DNA of 64,000 bases from Hydrogenophaga borbori (GTDB lineage Bacteria > Pseudomonadota > Gammaproteobacteria > Burkholderiales > Burkholderiaceae_C). Under the pieces are notes generated by a model. The model searched no databases. It was not told the origin of the DNA and saw only the letters and a list, made by a program, of their open reading frames with translations. The translations under genes were made by a program, and so were the position numbers. Positions 27,349 to 35,767 of the stretch are shown piece by piece (the first letter of the stretch is position 1; every line of letters begins with the position of its first letter). The stretch is from positions 1 through 64,000 of the forward strand of contig NZ_QVLS01000008.1 of the NCBI RefSeq assembly GCF_003417535.1, in the 5' to 3' direction.

Positions 27349-28587
27349 TCACTCGCTGCGGATGTCGACGAGTTCAATGAGCTCGTCGATGTTGAAGAAG
27401 GCACCGCCGTTGCCGCCTTGTCCGCGGGCCTCGAAGCGCACGATGCGCCCCAGGCCAGGGGCATACCAGGCCTGGGCCATGTAGGGACCACGCACGAAAC
27501 CGGTCATGGCGGGGCGGCTGGTGAAGCCCTGGAATTCGATGCGGATGGCTTCGACATCGCGCTGACCCACGCGCACGGTGGTCGAGCCGAGGACACGGGC
27601 GCGCAAATCCATGCGCAGGCTGGTGCCTCCGCGCCTTGCTTCATAGTTCAGACGCCAGGCAGAGCCCATCTCGGGGGGCGCGCTGATCCAGCCTCCCGGC
27701 GGCATGGCGAGGTCGAACTCGCCGCCGATGGGGCTCTTCATCGACACCACGCCACCACCGGCACGCTCCACGCGCTCGCCCTGGTTGAAGATGCGTTCTT
27801 CGCCATTCACTCGGTCGAGGCGGTAGACCACCGGCTGGGCGATGCCGGTGAGGCGGTCGCGCAGGCGGTACTCGAAGACACGGTCGCCCTTGGGCGCGCT
27901 GGAGGCGCTCGCCGTGGCCGTGCCTGTGGCTGGGGTCGCCGGCTTTGCCGCGAGCGCGGCCTGCGCGCGCGCGGGCACATCGGCGATCCATTCCGCCGGC
28001 AGCGCGAAGTTCAGGTTCTGCGAATCGCGCAGCCCAGCGGTGGTAATGCCGATCAGGCGGCCCTGCTCGTCGAACAGCCCGCCGCCGCTGGAGCCGGGCG
28101 AGATCGGCACCGAGATTTGCAGCGCCTCGATGGCACCGCTGGCGCCGCGCCGGATGCCCGAGAGCAGGCCGTCGCTGATGGTGGTTTCCAGGCCGCGCGG
28201 CGAGCCGATGGCATAGACCCTGGCGCCGGTCAGCAGTGCGTCGGGCGGGGCCATGGCCGCCGGTGGGGCGGTGAAGTTGGCCACCTTGAGCTGGCACAGG
28301 TCACGTTCCGTGTCGGGATGCTCCAGGGTGGCGCCGTAGCTCACGTTTTCGCGGCTCACGGCCAGGGACTTGGCCTGTCGCAGCACGTGGCAGTTGGTGA
28401 TGAGGCGTCCGGGACCGACGACCACCGCGCTGCCCTGGGCCAGCGGGCGCCCGGCCGCGTCCTGCGTACGAACCGTCCAGACGCTGGGCGCGAGTTGCTG
28501 GAACAACGCTGCGGGCGGCAATGCGTTCTGGGCGCTGGCGATGGCGGCCACCCAGGACAGGGTCAGTGCAACGAGGGAGCGGTGCAT
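27349..28587 (-). CDS. Secreted trypsin-like serine protease
   Basis: 412 residues with a signal peptide (MHRSLVALTLSWVAAIASAQ). Trypsin-like triad: His in LITNCHVLRQ, Asp in TERDLCQLKV, Ser in PISPGSSGGGLFDEQG. A linker rich in Ala/Thr (KPATPATGTATAS) joins it to a C-terminal beta-rich domain containing EFDLAMPPGGW and ending in IDELIELVDIRSE, found in both tandem copies; its role is unknown. It starts 11 bp after the lipoprotein gene ends and is followed 17 bp later by the frameshifted paralogue, so the three likely form one unit. Probably periplasmic. Confidence 0.85.
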   Translation of the reverse strand: MHRSLVALTLSWVAAIASAQNALPPAALFQQLAPSVWTVRTQDAAGRPLAQGSAVVVGPGRLITNCHVLRQAKSLAVSRENVSYGATLEHPDTERDLCQLKVANFTAPPAAMAPPDALLTGARVYAIGSPRGLETTISDGLLSGIRRGASGAIEALQISVPISPGSSGGGLFDEQGRLIGITTAGLRDSQNLNFALPAEWIADVPARAQAALAAKPATPATGTATASASSAPKGDRVFEYRLRDRLTGIAQPVVYRLDRVNGEERIFNQGERVERAGGGVVSMKSPIGGEFDLAMPPGGWISAPPEMGSAWRLNYEARRGGTSLRMDLRARVLGSTTVRVGQRDVEAIRIEFQGFTSRPAMTGFVRGPYMAQAWYAPGLGRIVRFEARGQGGNGGAFFNIDELIELVDIRSE

Positions 28588-28598
28588 GGTATCGGCGC

Positions 28599-29171
28599 TT
28601 ATCGCTGGGCGGGCAGCAGGCCGCTCAGGTCGTCCAGGGTCACGGGCCGGTTCGCGTTCGCGGCGGTGTTGGCTGGCGCGCCGGGCTGCGCGTCGCTGCC
28701 CGCGGTCGAGGTGGTGATGGCGCCGGCCACCTCGCCGGCCACCGGTCCGCCGTCTTTCTCGCTGTTGCGGTCGAACACCATGACCTTGCCGAACACCAGC
28801 TGAATCCAGGTGGGGTAGGTGTACGCCGTGCCCTTGTTGTGGTCGATGATCGCGCCGATGGCGCCGCCCACGATGATGTTGCCGAACATGCCCGAGTTGG
28901 CCCGCGACACCGCCCGGGCGCTGGCGTCCGGGTTGCCTGGGTGGGAACAGACGATGTCCAGGTCGCTGGCCGAGCGGCGCACTTCGGCGGTGCCGCCCGA
29001 TTTGACGGAGACGTTCTCGCGGTCGTTGGTCAGCTTGCAATGGGCCCCTGCGACCAGTTCGCCCGCGGCTGTCTTGGTTTCGATCTTGACCGGCTGAATG
29101 GACTCATTGACCACGGTGGCGCAACCCGTTGCGGCCAGGCACGCCGCGACGATCGTGATTCGCTGGAACAT
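28599..29171 (-). CDS. Predicted lipoprotein of unknown function
   Basis: 190 residues with a lipoprotein signal peptide; the lipobox is AATGC, giving Cys17 as the lipidated residue. A GGGAGGGAG ribosome site precedes the ATG at 29171. The mature protein has a beta-rich N-terminal part (KIETKTAAGELVAGAHCKLTND), a hydrophobic glycine-rich stretch (GNIIVGGAIGAIIDHN) and a disordered Ala/Thr-rich tail. It heads the unit with the two trypsin-like proteases, so it may be an envelope partner or target; that is inference. A perfect palindrome lies 33 bp upstream of the start. Confidence 0.8.
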   Translation of the reverse strand: MFQRITIVAACLAATGCATVVNESIQPVKIETKTAAGELVAGAHCKLTNDRENVSVKSGGTAEVRRSASDLDIVCSHPGNPDASARAVSRANSGMFGNIIVGGAIGAIIDHNKGTAYTYPTWIQLVFGKVMVFDRNSEKDGGPVAGEVAGAITTSTAGSDAQPGAPANTAANANRPVTLDDLSGLLPAQR

Positions 29172-29203
29172 CAGGCTCCCTCCCCATCTGTTGGAACCAT
29201 GAA

Positions 29204-29221
29204 TGTAACGGCGTCGTTACA
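29204..29221. promoter_or_regulatory. Perfect 18-bp palindrome upstream of the lipoprotein-protease unit
   Basis: TGTAACGGCGTCGTTACA is a perfect inverted repeat (7-bp arms, 4-bp centre), 33 bp upstream of the lipoprotein start at 29171. The size and symmetry suit a dimeric repressor such as a TetR-type protein. It is not followed by a T-run, so it is not a terminator. The regulator is unknown. Confidence 0.5.
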
Positions 29222-29264
29222 CGAGGGCCGTGTCGCCCGTCACGGCTGCGCTACAGCCTCGGGT

Positions 29265-30137
29265 TTACCCCATGGCCTGCTGCAGCCAGCGCGCGAACGC
29301 CGCGCACTCCCAGCGCTCCATGGTGCCGGTGCGCCAGCACAGGTAGTGCGCGTGCGGGCTGGGCACGCGGCGCGGGTACAGGGGCACCAGGGCGCCGCTG
29401 TCCAGCCAGGGCGCGGCCAGCTTGTAGCGCAGCAGGCCCACGCCCATGCCGGCCGCGGCGGCGTCGCACATCAGGCCGATGTCGTTGAACTGCGAGCCCT
29501 CGGCGGGTTCGGGCCAGTCCAGTTCGTGCGCGGCGAACCAGGTGCGCCAGGGCTCCAGCGGGCTGCGCAGCAGGGGCAGGCCTTCCAGGTCCTCGGGCGC
29601 CTCGAAGGGGCCGTGCTCGCGCGCGAAGGCGGGCGAGGCCATGGGCGAGACCTCGTCCTTGGCCAGCAGCAGGTACTCCACGTCGGCGTAGCGGCCGGTG
29701 CCGTAGCGCACCATCAGGTCGGCGTCCTCGGCCACCACGTCCAGCAGCGGGATGCTGACCTGCAGCGTGAGGTCGATCTCGGGGTAGGTGTCGCTGAACT
29801 GCTTGAGGCGCGGCAGCACCACCGAGCGCGCGAAGGTGGGCGTGATGGCCAGGCGCAGCTTGCGCCGCCCGGGCGCGGCCTTCTGGCTGGGGAAGCGCTG
29901 CAGGGCGCCCAGGCCGTCGCGCACGTGGGTGAGGTACTCGATGCCGTCGGTGGTGAGCGAAAAGTCCGCGCGGCCGAACAGCTTGGTGCCCAGGATCTCT
30001 TCCAGCTGGCGGATGCGGTGGCTCACCGCGCTGGGCGTGACGTTGAGCTCGTCGGCCGTCTGCGTGACGCTGCGCAGCCGCGCCAGGGCCTCGAAAGCCA
30101 GCAGGCACTGGATGGGCGGGATGCGCGCCGTCATCAC
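29265..30137 (-). CDS. LysR-family transcriptional regulator (GcvA-like)
   Basis: 290 residues: N-terminal HTH (QCLLAFEALARLRSVTQTADELNVTPSAVSHRIRQLEEILGTKLF split over 9-55) and a C-terminal periplasmic-binding-type effector domain (LRLAITPTFARSVVLPRLKQF, DLMVRYGTGRYAD). The sequence style matches the GcvA subgroup. No divergent partner is present; purU lies upstream in the same direction with about 100 bp between, so its target cannot be deduced from position. Confidence 0.93.
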   Translation of the reverse strand: MMTARIPPIQCLLAFEALARLRSVTQTADELNVTPSAVSHRIRQLEEILGTKLFGRADFSLTTDGIEYLTHVRDGLGALQRFPSQKAAPGRRKLRLAITPTFARSVVLPRLKQFSDTYPEIDLTLQVSIPLLDVVAEDADLMVRYGTGRYADVEYLLLAKDEVSPMASPAFAREHGPFEAPEDLEGLPLLRSPLEPWRTWFAAHELDWPEPAEGSQFNDIGLMCDAAAAGMGVGLLRYKLAAPWLDSGALVPLYPRRVPSPHAHYLCWRTGTMERWECAAFARWLQQAMG

Positions 30138-30140
30138 GCC

Positions 30141-30225
30141 CCCACGCTCCGCCGCTGGCGCGGGTCGCTGCCCCCCGCGGGGGCTGGCCCGCCTTGGGGC
30201 GGCCCGGCGGCGGTCCGTTCGGCGT
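30141..30225. repeat. GC-rich palindromic intergenic element
   Basis: The gap between purU and the LysR gene is a run of nested GC inverted repeats, including CCCCCCGCGGGGG around 30170 and GCCCGCCTTGGGGCGGC around 30189-30205. From memory, similar CCTTGGGGCGGCCCGGC segments recur between genes of Comamonadaceae, as dispersed REP-like elements. No second copy is evident in this window. Confidence 0.4.
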
Positions 30226-30240
30226 TGATGAGGTCTTGCA

Positions 30241-31089
30241 TCACTTGAAGACGACGGTCTTGTGCCCGTTGAGCAGCACGCGGTGCTCGCCGTGCCACTT
30301 CACGGCGCGCGCCAGCACCTGGCTTTCGGTGTCGCGGCCGAGGGCGGTGAGGCCTTCCACCGTGTCGGTGTGGTCCACGCGGGCCACGTCCTGCTCGATG
30401 ATGGGCCCCTCGTCGAGGTCGGCCGTCACGTAGTGGGCGGTGGCGCCGATCAGCTTTACACCGCGGTCGTGCGCTTGGTAGTAGGGCTTGGCGCCCTTGA
30501 AGCTGGGCAGGAAGCTGTGGTGGATGTTGATGGCGCGGCCGGCGAGTTCGCGGCACAGCTCGTTGGACAGGATCTGCATGTAGCGCGCCAGCACCACCAG
30601 CTCGGCCTGTTCGGCGCGGATGATCTCCAGCTGCTTCGCCTCGGCCTGGGCCTTGGTGGCGGCCGTCACCGGGATGTGGTGGAAGGGCACGTTGTAGCTG
30701 GCCGCCAACTGGTAGAAGTCGCGGTGGTTGCTGACGATGGCGCGGATGTCCAGCGGCAGCAGGCCGCTCTTCCAGCGGAACAGCAGGTCGTTGAGGCAGT
30801 GGCCTTCGCGGCTCACGAAGAGCACGGTGCGCAGCGGTTGCGCCAGCGGGTGCAGGCCCCAGCGCATGCCGAAGGGTTCGGCGAAGGCACCCAGGCGCTC
30901 GCGCAGCTCGGCCTGGCTCAGTTGCGCGCAAGCGAATTGCACGCGCATGAAGAACAGCCCGGTGTCGTGATCGTTGTACTGGGCCGCCTCTTCGATGTTG
31001 CCGCCGTGCTGGAACAGAAAGCCCGAGACGGCGTGCACGATGCCGGGGCGGTCCTGGCAGGACAGGGTGAGGACGTAGGTGTTTTCCAT
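30241..31089 (-). CDS. purU: Formyltetrahydrofolate deformylase PurU
   Basis: 282 residues. N-terminal ACT domain (VLTLSCQDRPGIVHAVSGFLF) and C-terminal formyltransferase-type domain with the catalytic segment AINIHHSFLPSFKGAKPYYQA and later TADLDEGPIIEQD. It hydrolyses 10-formyl-THF to formate and THF, balancing one-carbon pools and supplying formate for purine synthesis. Length and motifs are those of the standard enzyme. The start is divergent from the aminotransferase gene, 119 bp apart. Confidence 0.97.
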   Translation of the reverse strand: MENTYVLTLSCQDRPGIVHAVSGFLFQHGGNIEEAAQYNDHDTGLFFMRVQFACAQLSQAELRERLGAFAEPFGMRWGLHPLAQPLRTVLFVSREGHCLNDLLFRWKSGLLPLDIRAIVSNHRDFYQLAASYNVPFHHIPVTAATKAQAEAKQLEIIRAEQAELVVLARYMQILSNELCRELAGRAINIHHSFLPSFKGAKPYYQAHDRGVKLIGATAHYVTADLDEGPIIEQDVARVDHTDTVEGLTALGRDTESQVLARAVKWHGEHRVLLNGHKTVVFK

Positions 31090-31208
31090 GGCGGCGCGAT
31101 TGTCGCAGGGTGGCCGCCAGTGGGCCTGGCGCGGGGTCGGGCAGTGGCGCCCCCGGCGCGCGGGGGCGGTGCCAGAATGCCCGGATCACCGCTCGCAGGA
31201 GACGCCGC

Positions 31209-32552
31209 ATGGCCTACAACGACTTCAACATGGACAACCAGTGGTTGCCCTTCACGCCCAACCGCAGCTTCGCCAAGGACCCGCGCATCTTCGTCGCCGC
31301 CGACGGCATGCACTTCACCACGCACGACGGCCGCCAGGTCATCGACGGCATTTCCAGCCTGTGGTGCGTGGGTGCGGGCCACAACCGCCAGCCCATCAAC
31401 GAGGCCATCAAGCGGCAGCTGGACACGCTGGACTACGCCACCGCCTTCAGCGTGAGCAACGACAAGGCCTTCCGAGCCGCCGAGATGATCGCGGCCCTGG
31501 CGCCCGGCGACCTGAACAAGGTGCTGTTCTGCAACTCAGGCAGCGAAGCGGCCGACACCTCCATGAAAGTGGCCCTGGCCTATCACCGCGCGCGCGGCGA
31601 GGGCCAGCGCAACCTTTTCATCGGCCGCGAGCGTGGCTACCACGGCGTGGGCTTTGGCGGCATGTCGGTGGGGGGCATCCCGGCCAACCGCAAGGTCTAC
31701 GGCACCAGCCTGCTGCCGCGCGTGGACCACCTGCGCTTCATCCACGACCCGGTGAAGCACGCCTTCGTGCAGCACCAGGAGCCGGTGTGGGAAGAGGACA
31801 TCTTGCTCGAGCTGGAGAACCGCATCCTGCCGCTGCACGACCCGAGCAACGTGGCGGCGGTGATCGTGGAGCCGGTGGCCGGCAGCGCGGGCTGGTACGT
31901 GCCGCCCAAGGGTTACCTCAAGCGCCTGCGCGAGATCTGCGACAAGCACGGCATCCTGCTGATCTTCGACGAGGTCATCACCGGCTTCGGCCGCCTGGGC
32001 ACGGCCTTCGGCGCCGACTGGTACGGCGTGCAGCCCGACATGCTGAACTTCGCCAAATGCGTCACCAACGGCGTCATCCCCATGGGCGGCGTGGTCTGCA
32101 GCCAGCGCATCTACGACGCCATGATGGGCGCGCACGGCAACGCGCCCGACCACGCCATCGAGTTTTTCCACGGCTACACCTACTCGGGCCACCCGGTGGC
32201 CTGCGCGGCGGCCATCGCCACGCTGGAACTGATGCAGAAGGAGCAGCTGTTCGCGCGCGCCGGCCAGATGGGCCAGGTGCTGAGCGACGCCATGTTCAGC
32301 GCCATCAAGGGCCTGCCGCACGTCATTGGCATCCGCAGCCTGGGCCTGGCCTGCGCGGTGGAACTGGCGCCGCTGGCGGGCATGCCCGGCAAGCGCGCCT
32401 TCGACGTCTTCCTGGATTGCTTCCACCGCGGCGTGCTGGTGCGCAACGCGGGCGACAACCTGGTGTTCGCGCCGCCCTACATCGTGGAGCGCGAGCACAT
32501 CGAGACCATGGTCTCGGTGCTGGCCGACGCGATCCAGCGCCTGAAGGACTGA
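31209..32552 (+). CDS. Class III omega-aminotransferase (beta-alanine:pyruvate type)
   Basis: 447 residues from ATG 31209, which has an AGGAG site directly upstream. It is a fold type I PLP enzyme with the Schiff-base lysine at about 283 in MLNFAKCVTNG, the aspartate in LLIFDEVITGFGR and the glycine-rich FCNSGSEAADTSMK. The opening NQWLPFTPNRSF is typical of omega-amino acid:pyruvate aminotransferases, which move amino groups from beta-alanine or other omega-amines to pyruvate. Its stop abuts that of the convergent ChaN-like gene. Confidence 0.93.
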   Translation: MAYNDFNMDNQWLPFTPNRSFAKDPRIFVAADGMHFTTHDGRQVIDGISSLWCVGAGHNRQPINEAIKRQLDTLDYATAFSVSNDKAFRAAEMIAALAPGDLNKVLFCNSGSEAADTSMKVALAYHRARGEGQRNLFIGRERGYHGVGFGGMSVGGIPANRKVYGTSLLPRVDHLRFIHDPVKHAFVQHQEPVWEEDILLELENRILPLHDPSNVAAVIVEPVAGSAGWYVPPKGYLKRLREICDKHGILLIFDEVITGFGRLGTAFGADWYGVQPDMLNFAKCVTNGVIPMGGVVCSQRIYDAMMGAHGNAPDHAIEFFHGYTYSGHPVACAAAIATLELMQKEQLFARAGQMGQVLSDAMFSAIKGLPHVIGIRSLGLACAVELAPLAGMPGKRAFDVFLDCFHRGVLVRNAGDNLVFAPPYIVEREHIETMVSVLADAIQRLKD

Positions 32553-33350
32553 TCAGCGCTTGAAGCGCTCGCGCAGCCCGGCGCAGTGGTCGCGCTCGGG
32601 CAGCGCGGGCGTGGGCCAGACGACGTCACCCGACGCGTCGGCGCCGGCCGAGCCCGCGCGCGCCACCACCACGCGGCGGGCCTGGCCGGCGGGCAGGTGC
32701 AAGGGCACCCCGATGTCCGTGCGCACATGGCCGTTGCCGGCGATCAGCAACACCGTGCGGCCCGGCGCCAGGGCCTGGAGCGCGGTGTCTGCCAACGAAC
32801 GGTCGCGCGCGAGCTGGATGCGCGTCATCGGCGCGATCTGGCTGTCGGGCAGCAGATCGCAGTGGCCTTCGCGCACGGCGGTGCGCTGGCGGTCCAGCAC
32901 CGAGGCGTCCACCGACCGGTCCAGCGCGGTGTCGGCCATGGCCTCGCGCATCCGCGCGCGCGGCAGGTTGCCGCCGAGCACGGGCACGCCCGCGCGCACG
33001 GCGGCCATCACCACCGGCCCGTAGACCGGCCAGGGCCAGGTGGCGCCCTGGTCCCAGGCCAGGGCCTGGCGCACGGCGTCTTCGCTGGCGTCGCGCGGCA
33101 GCTGGCGCGTGTCGCGGCCGGCCTCGGCCATCTCCATCACCACGGCCGCGAGTTCGCCGCGTGTGGCCAGGGCCTGCACCAGTTCGCGCTGCAGCTGCTG
33201 GTGCTCGGGCGCGTCGTGCTGCTCGCCCACCAGCAGCAAGGGCGTGGGCGAGGTGCGCGCGAGCAGGGTGGGCAAGTCCCTGGCGGGTGTCTGGGCGCAG
33301 GCGGCGAGCCACAGCGCGGCCAGGCCGGTGGCGGCAAGGGAAGGCTTCAT
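32553..33350 (-). CDS. ChaN-family lipoprotein
   Basis: 265 residues with a lipoprotein signal (lipobox LAAC, lipidated Cys18). The haem-binding uptake/ChaN-like domain is recognised from LLVGEQHDAPEHQQLQ near the N-terminus, AVVMEMAEAGR, and VLLIAGNGHVRTDIGVP near the end. ChaN proteins bind haem and have been proposed to act in iron uptake; the true role is not settled. It is convergent with the aminotransferase with no gap, and its start is divergent from the AbrB transporter gene, 21 bp away. Confidence 0.88.
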   Translation of the reverse strand: MKPSLAATGLAALWLAACAQTPARDLPTLLARTSPTPLLLVGEQHDAPEHQQLQRELVQALATRGELAAVVMEMAEAGRDTRQLPRDASEDAVRQALAWDQGATWPWPVYGPVVMAAVRAGVPVLGGNLPRARMREAMADTALDRSVDASVLDRQRTAVREGHCDLLPDSQIAPMTRIQLARDRSLADTALQALAPGRTVLLIAGNGHVRTDIGVPLHLPAGQARRVVVARAGSAGADASGDVVWPTPALPERDHCAGLRERFKR

Positions 33351-33371
33351 GCACCGATACTACGGTCCCGT

Positions 33372-34499
33372 ATGGCGCCCTCTGCGCCGCCCGAGATTTC
33401 CCGAGTGCCTTTCCCTGTGTCGCGCTTCGGGCCGGCGTCCTGGACGCGCACGGCCCTGACCCTCCTGCTCGCCTACGCCGCCGCCCGCCTGTGCGTCTGG
33501 CTGGGCACGCCCATTCCCTGGATGATCGGACCGCTGCTGGCCAGTGCCCTGGTGTCGGTGCTGGGCGCGCCCACCGAAAGCTGGACACCGCTGCGCAACG
33601 CCGGGCAGTGGGTGATCGGTGCGGCCCTGGGCCTGTACTTCACCCCGGAGGTGGGTGCCCTGGTCGCCGGGCTGTGGTGGGCGATCGTCCTGGGCGTGGC
33701 CTGGGCGCTGCTGCTGGGCCTGGGCTTCGCGGCCTGGCTGCGGCGCCAGCACGCGGCGCGCCTGCGGCTGCCGCCCGCGCAGCTGATCGCCACCACCTAT
33801 TTTTCGGGCGCCATCGGCGGCGCGTCCGAGATGACCTTGCTGGCCGAGCGCCAGGGCGCGCGCACCGACCTCGTGGCCGCCGCCCACACCCTGCGCGTGC
33901 TGCTGGTCACGGTCACCATTCCCTTCGCCCTGCAGGCCGCGGGCGTGCATGGGCTGGACACGCTGCCGCCCGCCATCCGCGAGGTGCACGCGGGCGGGCT
34001 GGCCCTGCTGGGGCTGATCACGCTGGCCGGTGCCCTGGGCATGCAGCGCCTGGGCCGCGCCAACCCCTGGTTCATGGGCGCGCTGGTGGTGACCATGGCG
34101 ATCACGCTGGCGGGCGTGCAGCTCTCGGCCCTGCCGCTGGCCTTCACCAACGCGGCCCAGCTCTTCATCGGCGTGAGCCTGGGGGTGCGATTCACGCCGG
34201 CCTTCGCGCACACGGCGCCGCGCTGGCTGGGTTCGGTGGCGCTGGCCACCTTCGCCATGATGGCCCTGTGCGCCGGCTTCGGCTGGGTGGTGGCGCGGCT
34301 CACGGGCCTGCACCCGGTGACCATGCTGCTGGGCACCTCGCCAGGGGGCATTGCCGAAATGGCCATCACCGCCAAGGTGCTGCAGCTGGGCGTGCCCGTG
34401 GTCACGGCCTTCCAGGTCTGCCGCCTGGTGGCGGTCTTGGTCCTGGCCGAGCCGGTGTACCGCTGGCGCTATGCGCGGGCACAAAAAAGCCTGGCGTAG
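33372..34499 (+). CDS. AbrB-family membrane transporter
   Basis: 375 residues, with about ten membrane helices and an internal repeat typical of the AbrB/AmpA (putative ammonia monooxygenase) family: GTPIPWMIGPLLASAL in the first half, TSPGGIAEMAITAKVLQLG in the second, and GAIGGASEMTLLAE. The family is thought to transport small molecules, but no substrate is established. The ATG at 33372 lies within the short divergent gap to the ChaN-like gene. The TAG stop lies in the loop of a terminator serving the opposite strand. Confidence 0.88.
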   Translation: MAPSAPPEISRVPFPVSRFGPASWTRTALTLLLAYAAARLCVWLGTPIPWMIGPLLASALVSVLGAPTESWTPLRNAGQWVIGAALGLYFTPEVGALVAGLWWAIVLGVAWALLLGLGFAAWLRRQHAARLRLPPAQLIATTYFSGAIGGASEMTLLAERQGARTDLVAAAHTLRVLLVTVTIPFALQAAGVHGLDTLPPAIREVHAGGLALLGLITLAGALGMQRLGRANPWFMGALVVTMAITLAGVQLSALPLAFTNAAQLFIGVSLGVRFTPAFAHTAPRWLGSVALATFAMMALCAGFGWVVARLTGLHPVTMLLGTSPGGIAEMAITAKVLQLGVPVVTAFQVCRLVAVLVLAEPVYRWRYARAQKSLA

Positions 34500-34506
34500 C
34501 CAGGCT
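34483..34506 (-). terminator. Intrinsic terminator of the DUF3567 gene
   Basis: On the minus strand AGCCTGG pairs with CCAGGCT around a 5-nt loop and is followed by a run of six T. It lies 26 bp after the DUF3567 stop. The loop contains the stop codon of the convergent AbrB gene, so the element is embedded in the end of that coding sequence. Confidence 0.8.
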
Positions 34507-34531
34507 GGGGGGGCGGGGCGCGGTGGCGCGC

Positions 34532-34816
34532 TCAGTGCATCACGACCGGGTTCTGGGCCAGCGAGGCGTAGCCCTCCAGCGTGTTCTCCACCTCTTCCTG
34601 CGAGGGGCTGTTGCGCTGCCATTCCACGATCTGGGCTTGGAACATCTCGGCCCAGGAACCGTCGAGGTAGACCTCCTTGCCCGAGCGCTTGTCCACGATT
34701 TCGAAGCCATGGCGCGGGATCTGCGGCCCGGTGTCGGCGGGCGCCTCACCTTCGGCAGGCGCGTTGGCCAGGATGTGGACCACCGCGAACGCTTCCGAGT
34801 CGTACAGCATGTGCAT
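34532..34816 (-). CDS. DUF3567 family protein
   Basis: 94 residues from ATG 34816, chosen because the family typically begins M-x-M-[IL]-Y and an AAAGGAAA site precedes it. The product starts MHMLYDSEAFAVVHI and continues with GFEIVDKRSGKEVYLDG and AEMFQAQIVEWQ, the conserved core as I recall it from betaproteobacteria. It is small and soluble with unknown function. It has its own intrinsic terminator and about 160 bp of upstream DNA, so it is probably monocistronic. Confidence 0.88.
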   Translation of the reverse strand: MHMLYDSEAFAVVHILANAPAEGEAPADTGPQIPRHGFEIVDKRSGKEVYLDGSWAEMFQAQIVEWQRNSPSQEEVENTLEGYASLAQNPVVMH

Positions 34817-34978
34817 GGACTTGATTTCCTTTCCGCCAATCGCTTTCGGCGCTGATGCCGTTATATCGGCAAATCGCACTCCCACTGGAGCAGGGGTATG
34901 CCCCAGTTGGGGACCCGCCGGCTTTTTTCAATCGGCTTGTGGCGTTTGAGCCGAAACCGGTTCCGGGGTGCCCAGCGG

Positions 34979-35767
34979 CTAGGGCAAACGGGCGAGCCGT
35001 TGATCGGCCACATCGCCATTGGGCTGGGCGATGCGCAGGCGCACCGGCAGGTGGCCCAGGGAAGGTGCCAGCCAGACCTCGACCGTGCTGTCGTGGGGCT
35101 TGCGCGGGGTGCGTTTCAGCAGCCGGGCCTCGATGTTGCCGGCCGGCAGGCGCAGGGTTTCCAGCGCGCCCACCTCGAACTGCCAGATCTCGGCATCGCC
35201 CAGGCCGGCCACCTGGAAGCTCAAGACGTCGCCGGTCTGGCGCGGCTGGGCCCGCAGCAGGCCGGCGAGCTGCAGGAACAGGCTCAGGCGGTCCTGCGCG
35301 CCCGGCAGCCACTCGGCCTCGGGCGCGTTGTTGCTGAAGCGGATGCGCTTGGCCTCGGGCTCGAACTGCACGGCGCGCTCGCTGCTGCGCTTGTCGGCGA
35401 ACCGCGTGGGCCGCAGGCCGTCGGGGCCCACGCTGCCCTGGCTGGTCTGCACGCGCTTGCCGAGCAGGGGCATGGCGAGTTCCAGGCGGGCCTCGTAGTT
35501 CGGGCCCTCGCGGCGCCAGGAGAGGCTGCCGGTGGCGCGGTAGTCGAAGCCCTTGGCCTGGCCGAACACTTCGTAACTCAGTTCGCTCGCTGGGGGAGGG
35601 TCGCTTCGCGGGGCGGTGGCGCTGGCGGCGGGCGCCGGTGGCGCGGCGGCGAACGCGGGGCCACTCCCCTGGGGCCCGAGCGCCGCGGCGAAAGCCGCCA
35701 GCACGCCGGCGCCCAGCGACAGCCACGGGCGGGGTCTCGGGGCCACGGCTTGCTTGTGTGGATTCAT
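34979..35767 (-). CDS. DUF3108 domain protein, exported
   Basis: 262 residues with an N-terminal hydrophobic signal region (WLSLGAGVLAAFAAALG) and a Pro/Ala-rich stretch before the mature part. The DUF3108 core is visible as ELSYEVFGQAKGFDYRATGSLSWR, LRPTRFADKRSSERAVQF, and WLAPSLGHLPVRLRI near the end. Such proteins are predicted periplasmic beta-rich proteins of unknown function. Its ATG overlaps the stop of the upstream IclR gene by 4 nt (ATGA), so the two are translationally coupled although no functional link is evident. Confidence 0.85.
   Translation of the reverse strand: MNPHKQAVAPRPRPWLSLGAGVLAAFAAALGPQGSGPAFAAAPPAPAASATAPRSDPPPASELSYEVFGQAKGFDYRATGSLSWRREGPNYEARLELAMPLLGKRVQTSQGSVGPDGLRPTRFADKRSSERAVQFEPEAKRIRFSNNAPEAEWLPGAQDRLSLFLQLAGLLRAQPRQTGDVLSFQVAGLGDAEIWQFEVGALETLRLPAGNIEARLLKRTPRKPHDSTVEVWLAPSLGHLPVRLRIAQPNGDVADQRLARLP

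Noticed and set aside
34861..34930. Hairpin plus T-run upstream of the DUF3567 gene on the plus strand
   Set aside because: CCCCAGTTGGGG followed some bases later by TTTTTT looks terminator-like, but it would act on the plus strand between two minus-strand genes and the stem is only 4 bp and not adjacent to the T-run.
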